Shown here piece by piece: positions 21,711 to 30,565 of a stretch of DNA of 64,000 nt; within the stretch, counting starts at the first letter, position 1, and each line of letters starts with the position of its first letter. A program made the position numbers and the translations under genes. This DNA comes from Hericium rajendrae (lineage: Eukaryota; Basidiomycota; Agaricomycetes; Russulales; Hericiaceae). The notes below the pieces were generated by a model. That model was not told the DNA's origin. It ran no database searches and worked only from the letters and a program-made list of their open reading frames with translations. Where the stretch lies: positions 1,240,001-1,304,000 of the forward strand of contig CM065883.1 in assembly GCA_033439255.1 (NCBI GenBank). The letters are read 5' to 3'.

Positions 21711-22702
21711 TCATACGGACTCCAGAACCTCTGGCTCCTTGAACTCCTTCACCACCCGCGTGCCGGTCTCCTGTAGCAGTGTTAGACATTGGCAGTCGAA
21801 CAATGAAGTGAGAACAACGTACATCTGTCGACTCGCCGTGCAACTCCAATAGTTTTGAAACATCGAACTTCGGCGCCTTCAGGATCTTCGCCTTGTGGAC
21901 GAAGACGTTCTGAATGGGGTAGATGGACCGCGCAGCCTTCTCAATCTCCCGGCCGATAGCTTCCGGTACGAACTTCTGCACGAGCTCCTTGAGATCGCAG
22001 CTTGACGCCTCGCGGGTCATGATCTCGAACATCTTTTTGCGGATCTCGCGGATCTGGCTAGTCTGCGCGTAGGTGGTCTTGCGGACCTGGTTCTGACGGC
22101 GCTTGGTGAAGCCAATCGCGAAAAGGCGGAGAAGGTAACCGTCGGTCGTCCTGACGTCGACGTGCGCCTCGATCAGGGTCTGCCACTTGCGTACGAGCGA
22201 GCGAAGCTTGTCGGAGGTGAATGACATGCCGTGGAAGTTGGTCAGGCAGGTCTTGCCCTGGACCTCATCAATGCGCAACTTGATCTTGCGGAAGGACTGC
22301 TCCTCGTCCTTGTTCAAGTCACCAAGCGACGCCTCGATGATACGGCCCTTCAGCGAGTCGTTCGCGTTCTCTGAAAGAGGGAGATCAGTGAGTTGTCGAG
22401 AGAGCAGGAGTCGGTGCTACATACTCAGGCCCTGCGAGCGGTTGACGAGGGTCTTGCCGACATTCCTTACCTCGAAGATTGACGGAGCCTTAATGTCATA
22501 CCAGTCTAATGACCAGCATGGTGAGCCACCTTGGTTCACCAGAAAGGTAGCAGATGCGTACCCTTGCGGGAGAAGGGGTCGACGACCTTTTTCTTAATAC
22601 CCTTCTTGCCCTTCGAGAGGCGCTTGTTCTACCAGACAATGTCGGTCAGACGATGACCTTTCCTCGTTGTATGACTGCACTGCGTACCTTTCCTACAGCC
22701 AT
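21711..22702 (-). CDS. RPS1: 40S ribosomal protein eS1 (S3a)
   Basis: Five exons: 22688-22702 (15 nt, MAVGK), 22562-22628, 22425-22505, 21823-22370 and 21711-21770, giving 256 residues, the usual length. The family sequence is plain: [78 protein letters not shown] and [12 protein letters not shown]. It is a structural protein of the small subunit near the mRNA exit. Introns are packed at the 5' end, as in many fungal ribosomal protein genes. The start codon is about 200 bp from that of ATG10, which is read the other way. Confidence 0.97.
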
Positions 22703-22898
22703 GTTATGTCAAGAGAGTGATATGCGGCACAGACGAGACCGCTAAGCCGGCACTTGGTCGGGCTTTTGTTTTAAGGACTTTGGCGTTGGGCGGGGAGGGC
22801 GTGGGTATTGTCGAGGAGGTTCCCTTGGGCTGCTGTGGCTTGAAACTTTATTTCGTGGACTATACAACATTTCTCACGCCACATTCGTGGACCCGGCC

Positions 22899-23681
22899 AT
22901 GTTTCCCTCCTCGACTCTCACTCGGTCTCAATTTGAGCGTGCTTGCCATGCCCTTATTCTCAAATATCAGAGTTATGATTCTGCTTCGCTTACTTCAAGA
23001 CGATTAACAGGCTGGTCGTGGGTCGAGCATGCTGTTCGCTATGGCTATTTTGCCAAGGCCGTACCTTGACTTCTTTTCTAGACATATCCCGGGCTTGGAT
23101 TCATGTCTCGAACTGTGCTTTGTCCCCGCATGGACTTGCCTGCAGATGATCTTGACGATGGCGAGGAAGTTGAGAATCAAGAGACCCTCGATGTTGCAGC
23201 TGTGCCAACAGCGGTCTCTGAAGCAGTGATCGCTACACAAAGTGTCGTCTTCTCTGCCACGTTTAGAGTCCCCGTTTTCTACTTTGTTATCCACGATACG
23301 CGTGAGTGAGTCCCACGCTATATGATGCTCCTTGTTCAATGGAATGCCGTGTTAGAGGGTTCGCCACTTCCGCTGGCAGAGATTGTCAAAACGCCGCTCT
23401 TCCATCGACGTCCCTCGCCTGCGGACATGACGCCGTTCTCGATCGGGCATCCAGGATCATTATTCCCTCTTCTATCCCAAGGAGACCATCCAACGCTAGG
23501 CACGCCGTCTTGGTATATTCATCCATGCGAGACGCCATCAGCAATGGCCGAATTGGCTGCTGAGATCATCGCCGACACAGAGCCCGAGGTTGCGCTTTGG
23601 ACGGAGGATGAGCAGTTGATCCGGTGGATGGAAGCTTGGTTCATGCTCTTGGGTAATGTAGTGGACTTGGATAATCCGTAG
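22899..23681 (+). CDS. ATG10: Autophagy E2-like enzyme Atg10
   Basis: Three exons: 22899-23033, 23082-23301 and 23356-23681, giving 226 residues. Atg10 accepts Atg12 from Atg7 and conjugates it to Atg5. Seen: the N-terminal helix SQFERACHALI with LTGWSWVEHA, the strand pair VVFSATFRVPVFYFVIHD, PLPLAEIVKTPLF, and the catalytic Cys in WYIHPCETPSAM, the diagnostic HPC motif. The end WMEAWFMLLGNVVDL also fits. The first intron uses an unusual donor (GTTCGC), but the junction restores the frame. The second intron gives IHDTQGSPLP. Confidence 0.92.
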
Positions 23682-24065
23682 AGCACGCAGCAAGTTGCTA
23701 GCGAGTATTTTACTCTGTGCTTCGCTTGTAAGTTATGTCGGGCAGTATCGTGGGCAGAGGTGACCGGCGACATGGGAGCACACGGGGCCGAGCTAGTAGT
23801 ATGCTTCACATGTCAGAGGTGATTAGACGCGGATCTTTGACTTTGAGCCGGGGATCGTATAAATGTGTGACGGAGACGCTCGTTGCACCATCGACTTGGG
23901 TACCTGTCTCTACTGCGAGTCGCATCGTTCCATACGTCCTCGATTATCGGTTCTGTGTCAGTCGTACGATCAGTTCTAGACACCCTATCAAGCGCGGTCT
24001 TCTAGTAATCGGATTGGGTCAAATCCGGGGTGTTCGCATCGACAACACATAAAAACTTGCACAGA
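23682..24065. other. Intergenic region upstream of the thiolase gene
   Basis: This holds the ATG10 3' flank and the thiolase promoter. A weak TATA-like ACATAAAAA lies at 24047-24055, only about ten bases before the first ATG of the thiolase gene. Confidence 0.35.
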
Positions 24066-25584
24066 ATGCTTGCTACGCGCTTACCATTATCCCCTCGCTT
24101 CATCCCTCGCCTCTCCCCTAGATTCACTCATACCATGGTGCGTGGGCTTTTCTTACCACGTGGCGCAGTTCCCTAACCATCCTAGCAGTCTGCACAAGCC
24201 CCCCATGAAGTGGTCATTGTCGCCGCATCCCGCACTCCCGTCGGATCCCTGAACGGTGTCCTGAAGACTCTGACCGCTCCTCAACTCGGTGTTATCGCGC
24301 TCAAGCATGCGTTCGAGCAATCTAAGGTCGACCCGTCCGTCGTCGAGGAGCTCTACTTCGGAAACGTTGTCCAGGCAGGTGTTGGGCAGTCACCGGCTCG
24401 TCAGGTCGCTCTGGGCGCAGGGATGAAGTCGTCCTCCGATGCGACCACCATCAACAAAGTCTGCGCAAGTGGCATGAAGGCCATCATCTTCGCCACGCAG
24501 ACCATCTCCATCGGTTACAAGAGCGTCGTGGTCGCTGGAGGCATGGAGAGCATGAGCAATGCACCGTACGTCCCACATCATCATGGGCACCTTCTTCCAG
24601 AGCATAACCATGTTCCTCTTCACAGCTTCCTCCTCCCCCGCCAGAACCCACTTTTCGGCAAGTTCCAGGCCAGGGATTCTCTGGAGACCGACGGTCTCTG
24701 GGACGTCTACGACAACTTCGCTATGGGTAACTGCGCTGAGGCCACTGCTGCCAAGCACGGTATCACTCGTGAGGCCCAGGATGCGCACGCCATTGAATCT
24801 TACCAGCGGGCGGACCGTGCATGGAAGGCTGGTGTCTATGACGCTGAGGTCGCACCCGTCACGATCAAGGGCAAGAAGGTTGACACGATCGTGAAAGAAG
24901 ATGAGGAGTTTAAGAAGGTCATCTATGAGAAGGTCCCATCATTGGCACCGGTCTTTAAGAAGGATGGTACGGTCACCGCTGCCAACTCATCCAATCTCAA
25001 CGATGGTGCATCGGCTTTAATCCTGATGTCGGCCGAGAAGGCGAAAGAGCTCGGTGTCAAGCCTCTGGCTAAGATTGTTTGTGCGTACTGTTATCTGCTT
25101 TCGAGTGACTCTTATCTCACGCTTATCTATCTAGCCTACGCGGACGCTGGGGTCGACCCTATTGATTTCCCTATCGCACCCACCCTCGCCCTGCCCGCTG
25201 CTCTTGAACGCGCGAACCTGACCAAGGATGATATCGCTGCTTGGGAAATCAATGAGGCATTCTCTGTTGTTGTTCGTACCGCAGAGAAGGTCCTGGACAT
25301 TGACCCCGCCAAGATCAACGTCAACGGGTACGATGACATGTCCTCTTTTAAACGAATCGAGCTCATACATTCCTTTTTCAGAGGTGCTGTTGCGCTGGGT
25401 CACGCTATTGGAAACTCTGGCGCGCGAATCATCGTTTCCCTTGTGCATGCTCTCAAGTCAGGACAGTACGGCGCTGCCGGTATTTGCAACGGGGTATGTT
25501 GCCATTATCGTCTGTCACAGTGGCGTTCCTGACAGTATATTGCAGGGTGGAGCGGCTTCCGCGTTGGTCATCCAAAAGCTCTGA
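24066..25584 (+). CDS. ERG10: Acetyl-CoA acetyltransferase (thiolase), dual-start type
   Basis: Six exons: 24066-24137, 24186-24565, 24626-25080, 25135-25327, 25382-25493 and 25546-25584, giving 416 residues. It joins two acetyl-CoA to acetoacetyl-CoA (or the reverse), feeding sterol synthesis or ketone breakdown. Nucleophile Cys in NKVCASGMKA, GGMESMSNAP, catalytic His in GGAVALGHAIGNSGARI, and the second Cys in GICNGGGAAS are all present. Exon 1 encodes an Arg-rich, acid-free leader (MLATRLPLSPRFIPRLSPRF) typical of mitochondrial import. A second in-frame ATG, the last codon of that exon, would give a cytosolic form starting MQSAQAPHEVVI. The first acceptor is a tandem TAGCAG, so one Gln may be optional. 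Confidence 0.93.
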
Positions 25585-25613
25585 TAGACTTTAGTAGGAC
25601 TGCACCTCTTTGA

Positions 25614-25635
25614 CAGTGGATGACTTCCCGTAAGG
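25614..25635 (+). repeat. Left terminal inverted repeat of the Harbinger element
   Basis: CAGTGGATGACTTCCCGTAA, continuing GG, matches the reverse complement of 30034-30055 at 21 of 22 positions; the third or fourth base differs (G against C). Confidence 0.85.
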
Positions 25636-25667
25636 CTCGTGCGATAGAAATTCCTAGATTTCTGCTT

Positions 25668-25803
25668 CTAAACGTTTCTAAATCGCCTTAGCCGAGAATT
25701 TGATGCGAAATCGAACGTTGCTACCTCATTCTAGATAAGCAATCTGGAAGGTGGGTACCCCCCCACCTTCCAGACCTAAATCCATTTCCTAAACGTTTCT
25801 AAA
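25668..25803. repeat. Subterminal repeats and hairpin in the Harbinger left end
   Basis: CTAAACGTTTCTAAA occurs exactly at 25668-25682 and again at 25789-25803. Between them is a perfect 13-bp inverted repeat, TCTGGAAGGTGGG (25743-25755) and its complement (25762-25774), around a 6-base loop. Repeated subterminal motifs are the usual binding sites of Harbinger Myb-like or transposase proteins. That role is inferred. Confidence 0.65.
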
Positions 25804-26043
25804 CGTCGGCTAACGTCGGCTTGTGACCACAAATGTAAGGAACACCAACTTGCCGAGCGTGCCGGTCGTTCCGGTGAGATTCATCTTGCGAGTAGCCAAA
25901 TTACCGGCGAAGGCAGATACTGGGGACAGAGTTGCGAGGTATCTCCAGAGTCCTACCATTTCGCAGCACACAATACACCTGTTGGCCGGCCAGCAGTAAA
26001 CATAACTCTCCTTACTTTCTTTTATTACATACAAATCACCATC

Positions 26044-28233
26044 ATGGGTGATGTTCGACGCGACAAACATGGAAATCTACTCGTTCGAGAAGGCGGACAG
26101 TGGCTTCTTTTTGATGCTACGTCAGCTCGTGCCGTTGACACAGCTGCTGACGCTGAGGAGGTATGTCGTCAATCTATCATTCAGAATAGCTATGGGACTC
26201 ACCAGAAGGCATTGACGGGACACGACGGGTTGATAGTCTGACACAGAGTTTCCTACGCGTCTGACGGCCTCGAGCGAGAAAGCCCATTCTCGCCCCCGTC
26301 CGCGCCCTGTCCTAGCCAATCAGGAGAATACTCGGCGCGTCAAAGACGAAGACGACTTCGATTTTAGGCCTCCCCGAGTCACTGCGAGCTCAGCGGCACG
26401 GAAACGCGTGGCAACAACAGACAATGATGAGCGCGCACCTGGGCCATCGAAGCGCGCAAGGGCCTCGAAAGTGGCATCTGTCTCAGTGGCACAGAAAGCA
26501 CCAGCTGCTGGTCGCACCACGGGATCCCATAACTATAGTGACGAGGAGTTAACGGAGCTCTTGAAGATTGTCCGCTGTGTGTTACCTACAGGAGGTAGCA
26601 GATGGGGTCAGGTTCATGATGAGTACGAGGCTTGGGCAAAGAGCAAGAATTACTCACGACGTGAGCCGAAACCCCTCAAAGCGCGATTCGAAAAAGTGCG
26701 TCTTCATTCCAGATATCTCGATTAACATATGATCTAAGTGATTCTGTCTGGTAGCTCGTCAACGAAGCACGCAGGAAGCAGACGGGAAATGCAGAGATAC
26801 CTGAGCTCTTCCACCTTGCACTGCTGGCCGAACAAGAGATAAACGAACGGGTTTACCTTGGTGTCTTGGATGACAAGCCTGTCGACGTGAAGCCGGTCAT
26901 TATACCGGGGAGAGGACCGAAGAAAGAGCCCAGTTTTATCGAGATCGAGAGCAGCTCGGATGATGGTGACATGAATCATGGCGAAATCGTCAAGAAGGGA
27001 GGTGACAATCACCCTACGGTCATGAAGGCTTATCGAGTAGTCCCACCGTCGAAGAAGCCGTCATCCTCATCTGGGAAACCACCTTCCGCTCGGTCAGCTA
27101 ATCAATCAGACACGAAGAACCTGGCCTTGCAACTTGCCGCTTCCTTCAGTCCGGAAGCACGCAAGCAGCGTGAGGATTCCCACTTTCAGAATCAGCTCGC
27201 TGCCGCCACGATTGGTAGCCTTCAAACGGAGATTTCCCGGCTTCGTGAACGCGAGATAGAGCGTGTCGAGACAATAGCAGGTCTCCGGCAGGAAAAGGAG
27301 CTCTTGTTGATACAGATGCGAGGCAAAGGAAGGTCAGCGACGGAGATGTCAGGGTGGGAAAATGGGGACCTGACGGACCGTTGGACGACAATGCTTGGTA
27401 CGCCACTTCAGAATTATGCTTGTATCATGAACCTTAACTGACAGGCTGCGCCGTTGTGATCAGAACCAAGCGACTCCAACCCGTATGACAATACGTTCGA
27501 GCGAGGCAGCAGCCATCACAATGTCAAGCAGGAGCAGATCGACGCCGTCAATGTGTACCCGCCTGCCCTGCGTGTTAAGCAAGAACGGGTTGACCGCGGC
27601 AACATCTTCGACACGTACACTCCGCCACCACTTGTCAAACAAGAACGGACCGAATCTGGCGATATCGCTGATACATACAATCCAGCGTCACACGTCAAAC
27701 AGGAATACTTCAAGCCTGACCCTCTCGATACCTATGCGCCAGCCCCGCCACCATCATTTTCGTATCAGACCCTTCCCAATGACCATTACGATGACTTCGC
27801 AGTGGCCGCGCCTGATAATGTAGCTGGCTCGTCAAAAGTCTCAAGCTACGGTAGTCGTACACCATTATCCAAGCAAATCCAAGGTGATTGGAACGGCACT
27901 GGTACATTCAGCGTGGGTGTCGGAGGGCAGTCAGAGTTCAAAGGTGCGTGTCTTTCGATTTAGCATCAAGTCATGCAGGACCTGACGGTGACATGTGTTT
28001 GCAAAGCTTCACCTCCTCATGCTCTCAATGATCTCCCGCCGCTTACGGACATCCTTAAGATGCCCAATCACAATCTCCGCCAGCTTTGGGGAGGTAACTC
28101 GCCGTGGGCATCACACGGCGCAAGCGCTATTCGCACCGACCTACCGCCGATTGCCACCTTGACAGAGTCACCCAGAGCACGCTCTTCTCCTGATAAGGGG
28201 AAGCAGCGCGCTGCACCTGATTTCAACTACTGA
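26044..28233 (+). CDS. Harbinger Myb/SANT-like DNA-binding protein
   Basis: Five exons: 26044-26160, 26249-26695, 26755-27397, 27464-27943 and 28007-28233, giving 637 residues. After a basic, disordered N-terminus comes a SANT/Myb-like trihelix (about residues 135-215: YSDEELTELLKIVRCVLPTG, RWGQVHDEYEAWAKSKNY, KPLKARFEKL). It should bind the element's ends and bring the transposase to the nucleus. Later parts: a Ser/acidic patch (IEIESSSDDGD), a coiled coil (LQTEISRLREREIERVETI), and four spaced copies of VKQE in a Pro/Tyr-rich repeat region (about residues 415-490), each matching the SUMO consensus (hydrophobic-Lys-x-Glu). It runs toward the transposase gene, with 275 bp between the stop codons. 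Confidence 0.82.
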
Positions 28234-28508
28234 AGTTGGCACGCACTGCATGACATTGCCGAAGTATGAGTTCACTGTCCAGTCCTAATTCTAGTTAAAT
28301 CAAAAATCGTACAAGACAAGAAACCCTATACCCTGATACCCTATACTCTCGCTCTATATTCTTGTTGATATCACAGCTAACTGTCGCACATTCCTTACCA
28401 TCCTGATACCCTGATACCTGCAGTAGCTCCTTAGTTTTAAGCTTTTTCTGCTCGATAGAGTAGCTATTTTGTATTTACAGATATATCTTCTACCGTAATA
28501 TATTGATT

Positions 28509-29842
28509 TTATTCTGTAGGTACATTGTGAAATCGCGAGACACGATCAAGGCGACGAATGTCTCGAAAGAGCATATTCTCAAATCCAAACCATAGTCCAT
28601 CATCCTGCTCCTGCCAGATTGGTGCATAAACATTACGGATTTCACTAATACCCACACAGTTCGCACGAAGGTTATTCAAGCGAACACAGACCTCGAGTAG
28701 CTCCATCCGCCCCTTGTGGTCATCAATCTTCATCGGCAGGCGTAGTCGGCCAAAGGAGCCTTGCAATGCACGCATACCCCATTCTGCCGTCTGACGATAA
28801 GAAAGAAGCTGCCGGTCAAACTGCAACAGCTCTTCGCGCTCGACCGGATCGTCTGGTAGCCGCTGCTGAGCTTTCAGCGGTGCCCGGATGCGGTCCTCGA
28901 TTCCTTGTGCACCTCGAGGAAATGCCGTATCGGCTACTAGATAGTAGCCTTCCGGCGTCTCGGTACGCAGCTTGTCGTAGACCGGGCGTGCCACCTTTGC
29001 ATCATGCCAGCTTCCGGGCGCGTTCAGGATAGCGAAGATTATAACCCCTAGGATGATATAAGTGGAACATTACATGGGTAGCATGTAAAAGACTTACCTA
29101 GAGGTGAGAAACACAAGACTGAATTTACTGAGTGGTCGTGCGCCCAGCCATTGAATGTCGCGTTCTCGATCTCTGCATCGCTCGAGGTCTCAACCGGCAA
29201 CCGCACTCCATCGCAGCTCCCAAAAGCTCCAGTCAGTCGAGAGTGGCGCGTGACAATAAGTGTGTTGTATTCATCGATACGTGTCGCGTCTGGCCACACG
29301 ATAGCAGCCTCGGGCATCTGTCGAAGGACTTGTAGAAGTATCTGAAGTGCGAAATTGATGTATCGGTTGACTGTGGTTGGGATGAGGGCAAATATCATCT
29401 GAAGGCTCGTGCTGGGCATGGTGGATGATAGATAGTGGAGTACGAGGCCTAGCGCCCCAGCACAGTCGAGTGAGCGACGACCGAGCCGAGGAGTACCGTG
29501 TGTATGTGTATCGGCGCGGGGGATGGCGGTGAAGTCCCATTCCATTGCAAATCCATCCTCCAGTATTTTTTCGAACGTAGCGCAGTCGAAACCCATGCAT
29601 GTGATGAAAGCGCGGTCACTCTGGCTGCTGTAGAGGGCTTGCCATGGCGTATCTTCGCGAGGATTAGGGAGTAATTGAGGGCGAGTAAGATAGGTACGTG
29701 TCTGATTGCGGCGCTGTCTGCGTCGTTCGTCTGCCTCGACTGCACCGAGGAGAAGCAAGACCGCACATGCGGCTAGTTCTTCCTCGTCGTCGGAAAAGCT
29801 GTCGATGTTCATGGGCGAGCGAAAAAATGGCTTGTGGGACAA
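28509..29842 (-). CDS. PIF/Harbinger DDE transposase (DDE_Tnp_4)
   Basis: Two exons, 29098-29842 and 28509-29047, joined over a 50-nt intron, giving 427 residues. The N-terminal half has a helix-turn-helix-like part (LDCAGALGLVLHYLSSTMPS, LQMIFALIPTTVNRYINFAL). The catalytic core shows first Asp in GSCDGVRLPV, NAPGSWHDA, second Asp in YYLVADTAFPRG, and the third acid in the helix TAEWGMRALQGSFGRL, all in family order. It cuts and rejoins the element ends. Either the ATG at 29842 or the one at 29812 (MNIDSFSDDEEE) could be the start. No disruption is visible. Confidence 0.9.
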
Positions 29843-30033
29843 CTACAGTACTATCAGTTCGCCGTGCCGCCCGGAGTCCCGGATCCTCCCAAAACGGAAA
29901 GCACGAGGACCCTGCACATCAGTTGCAAATCACTCTAGATTCCTAGACTCGTGCGTTACGGTTTAGAAGAAGCTATTCTAGATTTCTAAATGTCCCTTCG
30001 CTTAATCTAGGAATCATGGTTTTGTCTCGAAAA

Positions 30034-30055
30034 CCTTACGGGAAGTCATCCAGTG
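30034..30055 (-). repeat. Right terminal inverted repeat of the Harbinger element
   Basis: Read on the minus strand it begins CACTGGATGACTTCCCGTAA, the partner of the left end. The next plus-strand bases are TAA. Confidence 0.85.
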
Positions 30056-30565
30056 TAATATCATACCATATACGCATTCCGATCCTTCGGTCCAGGTACT
30101 GAATAGTTGCTTCCTGAGGTCTACATATCCAGAATTTGTCGTCGGCAAGTTTGATTCAAATCTGCAAAACGCTTTGTGGATGAAGTGCCTGGCGATTATG
30201 TCGGTCCGTGTGATCAGCTGCTACAAGCGCTCGTTTCTAGGCCGTGCCATACATGTTTACTGCACGCGAATCGCGAAACGGCGCGGCTCCTCATGCTATC
30301 TTCCACTGACCGATGTCTGGGAGCGTTCAGGTGACACGCGCGCCAGGGACAGACAATCATCTCCATAGTTCGTTATCTGGCGGCTGGCAAGCTTCCTCAC
30401 CCACCAGATGCTATCATTGGACGCAGATTAGAGTGCTCAAGAGATGCACGGCTGCAATGACTGGAGTTCTTGACCACGGGATGGTATCCTATAAAACGGA
30501 AATGAGTTGATAGTGCTCCTGTGGGTTCTCCTTCTCATACCCGCTCGACTTACATTCTGTCTTTG
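30056..30565. other. Promoter region of the MFS gene
   Basis: No gene is seen. A good TATA box, TATAAAAC, lies at 30490-30497, about 70 bp before the MFS start codon. Confidence 0.45.

Larger units (their letters stand above)
25614..30055. mobile_element. Complete-looking PIF/Harbinger DNA transposon
   Basis: A 4442-bp segment is bounded by 22-bp inverted repeats (25614-25635 and 30034-30055) that differ at one position. It encloses two convergent genes, a Myb/SANT-like protein and a DDE_Tnp_4 transposase, the gene pair that defines PIF/Harbinger elements. Flanking trinucleotides are TGA (left) and TAA (right). Harbinger normally duplicates TWA, so the duplication is imperfect or mutated. 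Both genes are open after splicing, so the copy may be active or recently active. It sits 29 bp after the thiolase stop codon. Confidence 0.88.

Noticed and set aside
24390-24788. Minus-strand frame antisense to the thiolase gene
   Set aside because: It mirrors the conserved coding sequence and has no protein features of its own.
28240-28420. Repeated CCCTGATACC near the middle of the Harbinger element
   Set aside because: Only a few irregular copies between two convergent genes. Too weak to call a satellite, CRISPR or binding array.
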